A DNA stretch of 64,000 bases from Halorubrum sp. SD626R (GTDB lineage Archaea; Halobacteriota; Halobacteria; Halobacteriales; Haloferacaceae). Position numbers and translations under genes: made by a program. Under the pieces are notes generated by a model. The model was not told where the DNA came from, did no database searches, and saw nothing but the letters and a program-made list of their open reading frames with translations. The stretch is from contig NZ_CVRT01000053.1 of the NCBI RefSeq assembly GCF_001261915.1, positions 1 through 64,000 of the forward strand. Reading direction: 5' to 3'. Shown piece after piece: positions 52,461-60,724 of the stretch (within the stretch, counting starts at the first letter, position 1; every line of letters starts with the position of its first letter).

Positions 52461-52871
52461 CTATTCCTCGACGACCTCGACGACGCCTTCCATGTCCCGG
52501 GTCTGGTGGGGCGTGCAGACGTACTCGTAGGTCCCCGGCTCGGCGAACTCGTGTTCGAAGGCGTGGCCTTCGGCGGTCGCGAGCCCGGACTCGAAGGCGC
52601 CCCCGCGGTCGACGACGTTGTGGCTCCCGCCGACGCCGGTCCACTCCCAGACGACGGTCGTCCCGACGTCGACCCGGACCGCCGCCGGCGCGAACGAGAA
52701 CCCGCCGTCGGCGCCGACCGCGACAGAGACGGTCTCCGCGCCGGTCCGGTCGACCGTCTCCGTCTCCCCCTCGTCGCCGCCGGGGAGGAGCGCGCCGGTG
52801 CAGCCGGCGAGCCCGGCGGCGGAGGCGGCGCCGACGGCCCCGAGCAGGTCGCGTCGCGTTCGCGCGTTCAT
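52461..52871 (-). CDS. Halocyanin-like blue copper lipoprotein
   Basis: The 136-residue protein has a twin-arginine signal and lipobox (RRDLLGAVGAASAAGLAGC) followed by a plastocyanin domain. Copper ligands are the His in GGSHNVV, the Cys and His in YVCTPHQ, and a Met in RDMEG. It would be a membrane-anchored electron carrier on the outer face. Its size is that of a single-domain halocyanin. It converges on menC, 29 bases between the stops. Confidence 0.9.
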   Translation of the reverse strand: MNARTRRDLLGAVGAASAAGLAGCTGALLPGGDEGETETVDRTGAETVSVAVGADGGFSFAPAAVRVDVGTTVVWEWTGVGGSHNVVDRGGAFESGLATAEGHAFEHEFAEPGTYEYVCTPHQTRDMEGVVEVVEE

Positions 52872-53049
52872 ACCGGAGCGAGGGCCCGGACCGGCTAAAG
52901 CCTCCCGAGAGGGACGCGCGAGGTCGGCGCCCGCGGAAACGACGCCGATGAGACTGGCGCCCGCGGAAGTGACGCGCGAGGCCGGCGCCGGCGACGAACG
53001 GGAGCAACGAGGGAAAGGGGCTTGTACGGCCGCGACCGAACGGCACGGT

Positions 53050-53511
53050 ATGAGCGAGTGGACAGACGCGATCGTCGGCGAGCGGATGACCGTCGACAAC
53101 CAGTTCACGGACCGGGTGGCGGCCTCGCGGTTCTCCAGCCAGGAGTGGGGCCTGATCATGACCGCGACCGAGTTCGAGATCGAGGACGCCGCCGACCCCG
53201 ACGATGCCCGGATCGTCGCCGACACGTCCAGCCTCCCGGCGATCATGCCGGAGCTGGAGAACGTCCGGTCGCAGGTCGCCGCGATGGGCGGAGCGGCGGG
53301 AGGCGACGGCGGCTCCGGCGGCGGGGGCGGCGGCCTCGTCGACTCGATCAAGGGCGCGCTCGGGCTCGGCGGCTCCGGCGGCGGAGGCGGCGGGTCGGAC
53401 GAGGAGCTCGACGCCGCCGAACGGCTCGTCCAGGAGTACGCCGACGAGCTACAGGCGCACTTGGAGGACAAGGGGAAGTGGGAGCGGGTCAGGCTCGCGT
53501 ATCAGGAGTGA
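53050..53511 (+). CDS. DUF5799-like haloarchaeal protein
   Basis: The 153-residue protein has an N-terminal beta-rich domain: WTDAIVGERMTVDNQFTDRV, SQEWGLIMTATEFEIED, and IVADTSSLPAIMPELENV. A Gly/Ser-rich flexible linker of about 45 residues (with GGGGGG runs) and a C-terminal helix ELDAAERLVQEYADELQAHL follow. It fits the haloarchaeal DUF5799 family by memory. Function unknown. The gap before it (52872-53049) holds short imperfect repeats of ggcgcccgcggaa and no gene. Confidence 0.6.
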   Translation: MSEWTDAIVGERMTVDNQFTDRVAASRFSSQEWGLIMTATEFEIEDAADPDDARIVADTSSLPAIMPELENVRSQVAAMGGAAGGDGGSGGGGGGLVDSIKGALGLGGSGGGGGGSDEELDAAERLVQEYADELQAHLEDKGKWERVRLAYQE

Positions 53512-53542
53512 CCGGACCGCGGTCTGCGGGACGCGGTGCCGG

Positions 53543-53692
53543 TCACTCCATATCGCCGCTGCGGAACAACGTCAGCTCCTCGGCCTCGTAGATGCCGATC
53601 AGCTCGCTGACGATCTCGTCGTGCTCCTCGTCGTCCACGCGGAGCGCGTCGAGGCGCTCGAACGTCTCCTCGTCGAGGTGTACCTGTGGCAT
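53543..53692 (-). CDS. Small ribbon-helix-helix-like protein, 49 aa
   Basis: The frame encodes MPQVHLDEETFERLDALRVD and continues DEEHDEIVSELIGIYEAEEL. A beta strand (QVHLDEE) followed by two helices is the layout of a ribbon-helix-helix or VapB-type antitoxin, here in a haloarchaeal small family (DUF7557 by memory). No toxin gene is adjacent. It converges on the DUF5799-like gene, 31 bases apart. A TATA-like ttttatac on the minus strand at about 53722 is about 26 bases before the start. Confidence 0.65.
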   Translation of the reverse strand: MPQVHLDEETFERLDALRVDDEEHDEIVSELIGIYEAEELTLFRSGDME

Positions 53693-53770
53693 ACGCGGCG
53701 CTTCGTCGAGTGGAGTATAAAATCCTCGGTGGTTCCCGACCGCGGGCGCGGACCGATCCGGCTCACTCGC

Positions 53771-55894
53771 TCACTCGCCGCGCCGTCGCTCCGTTCGATC
53801 GGTCCCGCTCGTCTCCCCGTCCCCGCGCTCCGCGAGGTTCCGCCCGGCGAGTCGCTCGATATCCGCCTCGGTGAGGTCGTCGCTCGGAAGCAGGAGCCGG
53901 CCGTCAAGTTTGACGACGGAGTCCTCCTCGTGGAGGAACGTCAGAATCTGCGAGGGATCGAACGCTGAGGCGGCGTTGTGCTCCGTCCCGGCCAGTTCGG
54001 ACAGATCGCTTGAGCCGTCGAACACCTGCGACACCTCGGTTCCGATTCGACCGGACTGCGTCAGGATCGACCTCCGGCGAAGGCGGTACGACGTCGGTGA
54101 CTGCGAGGTGAAGTAGTCGGCGTGCTTCGATAGGATCTGGTCGGAGGTTACCGACGCGGCCGGACAGCAAACACACCGAACGTCAGTTTTGTCGGAGATA
54201 CCAGAGAGAGAAACGCTCGCATCTACCGGGATCGAGACCGACAATAGCGCCACAAGCCACCGGATCAACTGACGGTCCAGACGCTGTGCAGCGACGATCG
54301 ATCCCATGCCGCCGTTTTCGACGACCTGTAGGCCTCCGCACACGTCATCGGCCCCCTCGAATATCGTCAGCGCCGACGCGTCGTCGAGGTTCGCAAGCGT
54401 GACCGCGCCGTCAGCGGCGGCCACTTCACCTTCCGCGACCGGGAGCCCGCAGTACGCAACGTCGACCTCGGAGTCCGAGAGTACCGCGGCGACGGTCTCA
54501 GCGCTCGGCCGGTCGAGTACCTCCCACTCGCCGACGCCCTGGGGGACCGCCGGCTCCGAGAGCGCGCGTCGAACCGCCGTCGCACGCTCCGATGAGGCGA
54601 CTAGCGCGACGGCATGGATATCGCCGCGCGCGGTTGATTCGCGGCGGAGCTGGTTCTCGTATCCCGCCGGCGTCAACACCGACACGCCCGCGGGAAGCGG
54701 GTCGTCGTCCGGACTCGGTAGCTCGTGCCCGGGTGTGAGCCACGGCGACGTCGCGAGCGCGACCGGTTTCTCGGAGTCGGTAACCTCTGCCGCGCCGCGC
54801 ACCCGGACAGGGGCCAGCACGTGCGCGAGATGAGGTAAGAGCTCGGCGCCGGCGGGCCCCGGCCGAAGCACTGCCTCGGTCGGCCAGTCGGGCATGTACG
54901 GCGCCACCGTCTCCGGATCGATTTCGAGGTACTCCATCAGCCGCTCGCTCATCGACAGGTCGGCGAGGTTCGGCGGGTAGAAGGGGAGCTCCGGACCGAC
55001 CCGCTCGTACTCGTACCGGTTGGACGGGACGTATCCGTCCGTCCGCGCGAGCGTGTCGAGGAAGAACCACGTCCGGAGCAGCTCCTCGGCGCGCGCTTCG
55101 AGCGCGACGCCGTCGGTCGGGAGAGGCTCGACGTACCCGGTTTCGAGCCGGACCGCGGGCGCGTCGCCGACGGTCATCCGCGCGCCGAGGTAGTACGAGA
55201 GGGTCGAGAGCCGGTAGACGTCCGCGTATTCGGGGCGAACGACCACCTCGACCCCCGTCTCGGGGCGAGTCAGCGGGCTCGGGATGTCGAGCTCGTCGCC
55301 GCGAAGGATCCGGGGCGGGTAGCCGCGGAGCGTGGGCCACGAGCGCTCGGGCGAGAACTCCCTGATCGACGAGCCGAGCACCGAGACCGCCGCCACCAAG
55401 GCGGTCGGGTCGTCCGGAACGGTGATCGTCGCCTCCGGGCGCGTGTGGCGCGAGCGCGCACCGACCGAGACGGTGGTCTGCCGGTCGAACTCGACATCGA
55501 CGGGGCCCGAGTCGACCGCGCCGGTCGTCGACGGACTGACGTCGGCGACGCGGATGAACGTCTTCGTTGCGCCGCTCAGGTCGAAACAGTACGACCCGCG
55601 CGGGAGTTCCATCGGATCGTCGAGGCGGGCGATGAAGTCGCCGTCGTCCGACCGGACTCTCACCGACGAGTACTCGGGCACTGAGAAGGAACTGGCCTCG
55701 AAGCTGACCGCCTCGTCGACCGGGAACGGGAACAGCTCCGTGAGCGCCGGTCGGGGATGGACCTCGCGGTCCAGCACCAGCCGGAGCTCATCGCCCTCCA
55801 GTTCGTCGCGGACGCGGAGCGTCTCCCCGTCGACCTCGAAACCCACTCGCCCCCCGAACGCGTCGTCCCTCACGGCTAACTGATGTATCGTCAA
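53771..55894 (-). CDS. Large orphan haloarchaeal protein, possibly CHAT-like at C-terminus
   Basis: The 707-residue soluble protein shows no membrane segment. The first 200 residues are beta-rich (FGGRVGFEVDGETLRVRDEL, YCFDLSGATKTFIRV), the middle is mixed (VEVVVRPEYADVYRLSTLSYYLGARM; RYEYERVGPELPFYPPNLADLSMSERLMEYL). Residues about 480-560 (VDVAYCGLPVAEG, GAVTLANLDDASALTIFEGA, VENGGMGSIVAA) run like the core strands of a caspase-like CHAT domain, but the catalytic His and Cys are not seen. The C-terminus has LRRRSILTQSGRIGTEVSQVF. The start codon is TTG at 55894 or GTG at 55873. I cannot assign a function. Confidence 0.7.
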   Translation of the reverse strand: MTIHQLAVRDDAFGGRVGFEVDGETLRVRDELEGDELRLVLDREVHPRPALTELFPFPVDEAVSFEASSFSVPEYSSVRVRSDDGDFIARLDDPMELPRGSYCFDLSGATKTFIRVADVSPSTTGAVDSGPVDVEFDRQTTVSVGARSRHTRPEATITVPDDPTALVAAVSVLGSSIREFSPERSWPTLRGYPPRILRGDELDIPSPLTRPETGVEVVVRPEYADVYRLSTLSYYLGARMTVGDAPAVRLETGYVEPLPTDGVALEARAEELLRTWFFLDTLARTDGYVPSNRYEYERVGPELPFYPPNLADLSMSERLMEYLEIDPETVAPYMPDWPTEAVLRPGPAGAELLPHLAHVLAPVRVRGAAEVTDSEKPVALATSPWLTPGHELPSPDDDPLPAGVSVLTPAGYENQLRRESTARGDIHAVALVASSERATAVRRALSEPAVPQGVGEWEVLDRPSAETVAAVLSDSEVDVAYCGLPVAEGEVAAADGAVTLANLDDASALTIFEGADDVCGGLQVVENGGMGSIVAAQRLDRQLIRWLVALLSVSIPVDASVSLSGISDKTDVRCVCCPAASVTSDQILSKHADYFTSQSPTSYRLRRRSILTQSGRIGTEVSQVFDGSSDLSELAGTEHNAASAFDPSQILTFLHEEDSVVKLDGRLLLPSDDLTEADIERLAGRNLAERGDGETSGTDRTERRRGE

Positions 55895-56018
55895 CAGGTA
55901 TGAGATTGTCGGTAGATTTTCCCTATTCCGCGTCTCTCAGCCGTGATGGTCGCGTTCTCCGTCTCGTGCTAACAGCCGTGACAGCAGTCTTAACACTCGT
56001 CGGACGCGACGAATCTGC

Positions 56019-57053
56019 ATGAACGAGGCCGCGGCGGCGGCGCTCCGCGAGGCGTTCCCGGAGCGGTCGGTCGAGCGCCTGACCGGCACCGGCCCCTCGT
56101 GGAACGGAGGCAACGAAACGGTCGGCGTCGCCTTCGCGGACGGCGGTCGAGCGTTCTGCAAGGTCGCGGTCGACGGCGACGGCGCTCGGATCGCCCGCGA
56201 ACTGGCGGTGCTGCGGCACGTGGCCGTCGAGCGACCCCTCGCGGTCCCCGAAGTGCTCGCCGCCGATCCGGACGCGGCCTACCTCGTCACGGCTCCCGCT
56301 CCCGGCCGCGGGCTCCTCGACGCGTGGGAGGGGCTCGACGAGCGAGACGAGAGAGGCGAAGGGGCCGACCGGAGCACGGGAGACGGGGAGGCCGACAGAC
56401 CGGCGCTGCTCCGACGCGTCGGCGCGACGCTGGCGACGCTACACGCCGAGCGGTTCGAGACCCACGGGGAGATCGGCGGCGGCGACGCGCGCGGCGGGCT
56501 CGAACTCGACCGGGCGCCGTGGCCCGACGTGCTCTTAGAGACGATCGGACGGACCCGCGAGATCGGCACGTCTGAGCGGCTCGCGCACCACTACGACGCC
56601 GTGATCGACTGCGTCGAGGCGAACCGCGACCGCCTCCGCGGCGCCCCGGCGGCGCTCCTCCACGGCGACGTCGCGATGCCGAACCTGTTCGTCGTCGACG
56701 CTGAGGAAGGCCACGGCGGGGCTGAACAGGCCGACGGGATCGTCGCGATCGACTGGGAACTCGCTCACGTCGGCGACCCCGCTCGCGACCTCCTCAGGGC
56801 GGAAGACCAGCTGCTCAACGGGTTCGACGAGCGGGGGCCGGAGCGGTACGCGGCCGCGCTGCACGCGGGCTACGTCGAGCGCGCCGGCGGGCTCCCGCCG
56901 GGGTTCGAGGAGCGACGCCCGCTATACGAGGTCGTCCGGATACTCGGTCGGTCGGGGTTCATCGACCAGTGGACGACGTACCTCGGCGAGCCCGCGACCG
57001 ACCTCGTCGACCGCGCGGAGGCGGAGCTGTCGGCGCGGCTGGCGGCGGTCTGA
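56019..57053 (+). CDS. Aminoglycoside phosphotransferase-like kinase
   Basis: This 344-residue APH-type kinase has the catalytic loop LLHGDVAMPNLFVVD (HGD and Asn, about residue 210) and the metal motif AIDWELAHVGDPARDLL. The Gly-rich loop is GTGPSWNGGNETVGV and the ATP Lys is in AFCKVAVDG. Homologues phosphorylate small molecules such as choline, homoserine, sugars or ethanolamine; antibiotics are not implied. An acidic insert lies at about 105-125. A TATA-like tcttaaca (about 55989) supports the ATG at 56019. Confidence 0.87.
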   Translation: MNEAAAAALREAFPERSVERLTGTGPSWNGGNETVGVAFADGGRAFCKVAVDGDGARIARELAVLRHVAVERPLAVPEVLAADPDAAYLVTAPAPGRGLLDAWEGLDERDERGEGADRSTGDGEADRPALLRRVGATLATLHAERFETHGEIGGGDARGGLELDRAPWPDVLLETIGRTREIGTSERLAHHYDAVIDCVEANRDRLRGAPAALLHGDVAMPNLFVVDAEEGHGGAEQADGIVAIDWELAHVGDPARDLLRAEDQLLNGFDERGPERYAAALHAGYVERAGGLPPGFEERRPLYEVVRILGRSGFIDQWTTYLGEPATDLVDRAEAELSARLAAV

Positions 57054-57083
57054 GGTCAGCGGACGAGGACGGCCGAGCGCCCT

Positions 57084-57881
57084 TCAGCGGTTCCACGCGG
57101 CGTCGTCGGGGTCGATGCGTCGGTCGCCCGGCTCCAGCGCGTCGATCTCGTCGAGGACTGACGGGTCAACGTCGGCGTCGAGCGCGCCGAGGTTCTCGGC
57201 GACGTGGTCGCCCGTCGCTTTCGGAATCGGGGTAACGTCGCGGGCGATCGCCCACGCGAGCGCGAGCACGGCCGGCGAGCGGTCGGCGCGCTCGGCGACG
57301 CCTTTGAACTCCTCGTCGTCGAAGAGGTCGCCGCGGGCCAGCGGCGAGTAGCCGACGAGGCGGTGGTCGAACTCGGCGGCGAGCGCGCGCAACTCGGCCT
57401 GTCGAAACCGCGGGTGACACTCCACCTGATGGGCGGCGATCGGCGCGTCGAGGACTTCGCGGGCCTCGCGGAGCAGCTCGGGGGTGAAGTTCGAGACGCC
57501 GACGTGGTCGGTGAGGCCCGCGTCGCGCAGCTCGTCGAAGACCGGCAGGGTCGCCTCGGCGTCGTACGCGCGGGTCGGCCAGTGGACGTACAGCAGGTCG
57601 ACGCGGTCGAGTCCGAGCCGGTCGAGGCTCTCGCGGGCCGTCTTCCGGGCGTCCTCGGGAGCGAGGTTCTCCGGGTGGACCTTCGTGGCGACGACGACGT
57701 CCTCTCTGTCGACGTCGGCGGCGGCGATCCCCTCGCCGACCGCGGCCTCGTTGTCGTACATCTGCGCGGTGTCGACGTGGCGGTAGCCGGCCTCTAAGGC
57801 GGCGGTCACGGTGGCGGTACACTCGGCGGGGTCGTCGAGCCCGGACGTGCCGAGCCCGAGCGGCAGTTCCAGCGGCGGCAT
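57084..57881 (-). CDS. Aldo/keto reductase
   Basis: The 265-residue AKR has the catalytic tetrad visible: Asp and Tyr in DTAQMYDNEAAVG, Lys in VATKVHPEN, His in LYVHWP. GVSNFTPELLREA and the cofactor region IPKATGDHVAENL are also present. It is shorter than classical AKRs (about 320) as in prokaryotic 2,5-diketogluconate-reductase types. It reduces an aldehyde or ketone with NADPH; the substrate is unknown. It converges on the APH-like gene with a 30-base gap. Start ATG 57881 gives MPPLELPLGLGTSG. Confidence 0.9.
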   Translation of the reverse strand: MPPLELPLGLGTSGLDDPAECTATVTAALEAGYRHVDTAQMYDNEAAVGEGIAAADVDREDVVVATKVHPENLAPEDARKTARESLDRLGLDRVDLLYVHWPTRAYDAEATLPVFDELRDAGLTDHVGVSNFTPELLREAREVLDAPIAAHQVECHPRFRQAELRALAAEFDHRLVGYSPLARGDLFDDEEFKGVAERADRSPAVLALAWAIARDVTPIPKATGDHVAENLGALDADVDPSVLDEIDALEPGDRRIDPDDAAWNR

Positions 57882-58014
57882 ACGGTCCGGTTCCGACCCG
57901 GGCGTCAAAAGGGCGCGCTCACCGGAACGGATCGCGGGATCTCGGCGAACGACCGCGGAGGCCGGGGTCGCGGAGACGCGCGACGGCTTTTCACCGCGTT
58001 GGAAACCGCTCCGC

Positions 58015-58023
58015 GTTATATGA
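58015..58023 (+). promoter_or_regulatory. TATA box of the HTH_10 regulator with GTG start
   Basis: The box gttatatga lies about 28 bases before the GTG at 58048. This decides in favour of that start and indicates a leaderless mRNA. Confidence 0.7.
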
Positions 58024-58047
58024 ATCCTGGAGGGCCTACGTCTGTCC

Positions 58048-58905
58048 GTGACCGACGGGATCCACGCCGAACTCTCCGTCTCTGCCTGCGACCGCTGTCC
58101 CGTGGCCGCGCTCTCGTCGAGCACCCCGGTGGAGGACCTGCGCGTCGACTCGGCGGACGACCGAGTCGAGTTCGTCGCCGACGACCCGCCGACCGGACTC
58201 GATCTCGTCGAGTTCGGCGGCCGGGCGCACGGCCGCTACGAGATCGCCTGTGAGCGCCCGGCGGCGGAGGGTGGCCGCGCAGCCGACGACGCGGGCACGG
58301 ATGGTGGCCGCGCAGCTGACGACGCGGGCACGGATGGTGGCCGCGCAGCTGACGACGCGGCCACCGACGGCGGTACCGTGGTGGGCCCGAGACGCGCCGG
58401 CGGGCCGGGGGGCGACGAGACCGGAACCGACGGACGCGGCCCCTCGCCGCCGGGAGAGGGCGACGCCGCCTGTACGGGGTGTTCCTGCGGCGGGCTCCCG
58501 GCGGCGTTCGAGAACTTCCCCGTCTCGCCGCGCCGGACGGAGATGGAGGACGGCGAGCTCCTGCTCTCCTTCGTCCTGACCGGTCACGAGGAGCTGCGGG
58601 CGATCGTCGACGAGTGCGAGGCCGCCGGACTCGGCGTGGAGCTCCGCCGGCTCTGCGTCGACCGCGGAGGCGAGGAGGGAGAGCTCGGCAGCGACGTGGT
58701 CCCCGTCGACCTCGCCGGCGTGACCGACAGGCAGGCCGAGATCGCGACGATCGCCGCCGAGGAGGGGTACTTCGAGGCCGGCGGCGCCTCCGCGGCCGAC
58801 GTCGCGGCCGAGTTCGACCTCGCGAAGTCCACGGTGTCGGAACACCTGCGGATCGTGACCGCGGCGCTCTTCTCGCAGACGTTCGGGAACGGGGACCGTG
58901 GTTAA
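58048..58905 (+). CDS. Bat-type HTH_10 regulator with tandem-repeat linker
   Basis: The 285-residue protein starts at GTG. The C-terminal HTH_10 domain (about 228-280) reads LTDRQ-like VTDRQAEIATIAAEEGYFE and then ADVAAEFDLAKSTVSEHLRIV. The N-terminal part has a CDRCP motif and, after the linker, a GDAACTGCSCGG motif, together a possible metal or cluster site. The linker holds three 11-residue repeats GGRAADDAGTD encoded by 33-base tandem repeats (58270-58368). The target is not known. The DNA repeats are near-identical, hence recent and possibly variable in length. Confidence 0.82.
   Translation: MTDGIHAELSVSACDRCPVAALSSSTPVEDLRVDSADDRVEFVADDPPTGLDLVEFGGRAHGRYEIACERPAAEGGRAADDAGTDGGRAADDAGTDGGRAADDAATDGGTVVGPRRAGGPGGDETGTDGRGPSPPGEGDAACTGCSCGGLPAAFENFPVSPRRTEMEDGELLLSFVLTGHEELRAIVDECEAAGLGVELRRLCVDRGGEEGELGSDVVPVDLAGVTDRQAEIATIAAEEGYFEAGGASAADVAAEFDLAKSTVSEHLRIVTAALFSQTFGNGDRG
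58270..58368 (+). repeat. Three 33-bp in-frame tandem repeats
   Basis: Units of 33 bases begin at 58270, 58303 and 58336, each starting ggtggccgcgcag. Units one and two differ by one base, and the third diverges at its 3' end. They encode an 11-residue acidic linker unit in the HTH_10 regulator. Near identity suggests slippage. Confidence 0.85.
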
Positions 58906-58996
58906 ACCTCCGAACGGTTCGCCGGTAGCTATTCGCGGGGTTCGACCGTACTGATCACCGGCGGGGTCGAACGCGTCCGTTCGGCTCCGACCGCCC

Positions 58997-59092
58997 ATGA
59001 CCCAGTGGACACGGCTCGGACCGCGGGAACGCGAGCTCCTCGCCGTCCTGCGGCGCGCCGACGATCCCCCCGCGGCCGACATCACTCGGTGA
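58997..59092 (+). pseudogene. Short 31-codon frame, possible HTH gene remnant
   Basis: An ATG frame encodes MTQWTRLGPRERELLAVLRR and then ADDPPAADITR before a stop. It resembles the first helix of a winged-helix protein (LGPRERELLAVLR) cut short. The downstream 70 bases do not continue it convincingly in any frame. It is either a remnant or a chance frame. Confidence 0.35.
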
Positions 59093-59163
59093 CGCGTGGC
59101 AGCGTGAGACATAACGACAGGTGTCGGGTGCGGCTTAACTCCGTTCGGCTCCGAAGGACCTGT

Positions 59164-59418
59164 ATGACCACGAAATACGAAGATCGACTGCTCGGACTCG
59201 CGGTGGTCGCTCTCCTCGCCGCGGTGGGCGGTGAGCTGCTCGGAGCGACGCTGCTCGTCACGGTCGGGGTAACCGGCTTCTTCCTCGCCGTCGGAGGACT
59301 GCTCGCGCTCATGACCGTCACGCTGGCAGTCGGCCTCAGTCGAGTGTCCGGCCCGGACATGTCCGACCCGGAGCTCGCCGATCGGGTCGGCTTATCGATG
59401 TCGTCGGGGAAGCGATGA
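59164..59418 (+). CDS. Small two-helix membrane protein, 84 aa
   Basis: The protein begins MTTKYEDRLLGLAVVALLAA, then has two membrane helices (LLGLAVVALLAAVGGELLG-like and VTGFFLAVGGLLALMTVTLAVGL) and a polar tail with DPELADRVGLSMSSGKR. The upstream frame could start earlier at 59005, but those residues are basic and shadow-like, so the ATG at 59164 is preferred; a cggcttaactc box lies about 28 bases upstream. No family recognised. Confidence 0.65.
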   Translation: MTTKYEDRLLGLAVVALLAAVGGELLGATLLVTVGVTGFFLAVGGLLALMTVTLAVGLSRVSGPDMSDPELADRVGLSMSSGKR

Positions 59419-59551
59419 GCCCGTCGAACGAGAGCTGAAACGGCCGTCCGCCGGTGAATCCCTCCTGAGCGGTAGCGGGAGTGGGTGTTGCAGTTCGCCG
59501 TCAGCGATTAGCTATTTAAATTGTCGCGAGCGACTGCGACGATTCCGTATG

Positions 59552-59711
59552 AATGTACGCGCTGTGCGGTGGCGCGTGCCTGCGAGGCCGCTTCGCGGCC
59601 GAGCAGCACCGCGCGAGGGAGTCGCTGGCGCGTTCCGCGCCAGCGACGAGGCTGGGGAGGTGTGAGGTGCTGTGCGGTGCCGTGCAGGTGGGGCTTTGGA
59701 AGTGTTCACCG
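59552..59711 (+). repeat. Dispersed structured element, short copy E
   Basis: The order is gtgcggtggcgcgtgcc, P1 GGCCGC-ttc-GCGGCC (59586-59600), gcgagggagtc, P2 with a 12-pair stem (59621-59647, loop ttc), then gacgaggctggggaggtgtg, aggtgctgtgcgg, and the terminal ggggctttggaagtgttcac (59689-59711). P3 is absent. P1 and P2 loops are ttc where copy A has gaa and gtc, and the inner P2 pairs differ from copy A. The TATA-like box is weak (gctatttaaat at about 59511). Confidence 0.8.
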
Positions 59712-59897
59712 TAGCATCGTTAGTCACGGATGAATGGCCGACAGCGACACCACCCGCTCATTTATAAACAATCACTCAACCGTACCGATACACCTACTCC
59801 CGCTATCGATCGTCGCCCTATCCGTGCTAACCGCACGAATTTCGAAACGTCTCGGCTGCCGAGAGCCTCGACGAGGCGAACGACCAGCGGTCCCGAG
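59712..59897. other. Intergenic stretch after copy E, no gene seen
   Basis: A further family-type box catttataaacaatcac (59759-59775) occurs here, the mirror of the gattgTTTATAAAC box of copy A. The rest holds no motif. Short frames in it lack haloarchaeal acidic composition. It ends at the stop of the HTH_10 gene. Confidence 0.5.
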
Positions 59898-60635
59898 CTA
59901 CGGGTCCAGCAGCTTCGACTCCGCCTTCCGGAGGTGTTCGAGCAGCGTCGTTTTCGAGACGCCCATGTCGTCGGCGAGCTCGCGGGTCGACGCCTGACGC
60001 GGCCACTCGTAGTACCCCGCGTCGCGGGCGTGCTCGTACACGTCCCGCTGCGTCGGCGTCAGCGTGTCGAGCCGCTGCTCGCGGGGGGTCTGCCCCGCGT
60101 ACCCCGACGACGACATCGACTCCACGGTCACCTCGGCGCCCGAGTCCGCCTGCACCGCGTCGAGCGCCTCTCGTATCTCGGTGCGCTCGCCGACGAAGCA
60201 CACCTGCCACTCCTCGCGCCCGCCCTCGATCCGGACCGGGGCGCTGTGGACGAAGCCGTGTTCGAGCAGCGTGGGACACACCATGTCGGCCGGGTCGTAC
60301 TCCAAGAAGAACTCGCGGACGACGTTGCCCGGGGCGTCGCGCGCGCGCCCGAAGCGCTCCTGCAGTTCGAGCAGGTTCCCCGCGCGGTCGGAGTCGCGGA
60401 TCGCGTCGAGCAGCGCCTCGACCGCGTCGTTGGTGTCGGCGAAGGCCGTGAACAGGCCGTTCACCGAGTTCGGCGCGTCGGCGTCGGTCCGCGGCGAGTT
60501 GTAGATGGCGTGCGCGAGCACGCCGCCGTCGGTCCGACTCGTCGCCTCGATCGCCCAGCAGTTCGGGTGCCACAGGTCGAGCGTGAGCCGAGTTCCGGAC
60601 CACCCGTCCGCCCCGGCCGCGTCGGTCGTTGCCAT
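59898..60635 (-). CDS. Bat-type HTH_10 regulator beside aldehyde dehydrogenase
   Basis: The 245-residue protein has an N-terminal ligand-like domain (LTLDLWHPNCWAIEATSRTDGGVLAHAIYN, a start common to Bat relatives) and a C-terminal HTH_10 (LTPTQRDVYEHARDAGYYEWPR, then TRELADDMGVSKTTLLEHLRKAE). It is divergent from the aldehyde dehydrogenase gene, and a perfect 14-base palindrome lies between their TATA boxes. It is a good candidate for control of that gene and itself. The signal is unknown. Confidence 0.85.
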   Translation of the reverse strand: MATTDAAGADGWSGTRLTLDLWHPNCWAIEATSRTDGGVLAHAIYNSPRTDADAPNSVNGLFTAFADTNDAVEALLDAIRDSDRAGNLLELQERFGRARDAPGNVVREFFLEYDPADMVCPTLLEHGFVHSAPVRIEGGREEWQVCFVGERTEIREALDAVQADSGAEVTVESMSSSGYAGQTPREQRLDTLTPTQRDVYEHARDAGYYEWPRQASTRELADDMGVSKTTLLEHLRKAESKLLDP

Positions 60636-60673
60636 CGTTACCGCGTCCTTGGCAGCGAATAGAAAAGAGTCTA

Positions 60674-60687
60674 CCGACCATGGTCGG
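60674..60687. promoter_or_regulatory. Perfect 14-bp palindrome, candidate operator
   Basis: CCGACCATGGTCGG is fully symmetric. It lies between the minus-strand TATA-like ttttcta of the HTH_10 gene (about 60660-60668) and the plus-strand gatattt (60692-60698) of the aldehyde dehydrogenase gene. That position lets one bound dimer touch both promoters. Confidence 0.6.
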
Positions 60688-60724
60688 GTGGGATATTTGG
60701 ACGGATCGCCGGCAACTACCGTGC

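Noticed and set aside
52920..52985. Short repeats of ggcgcccgcggaa before the DUF5799-like gene
   Set aside because: Only two imperfect copies, no symmetry with respect to a promoter; likely local duplication.
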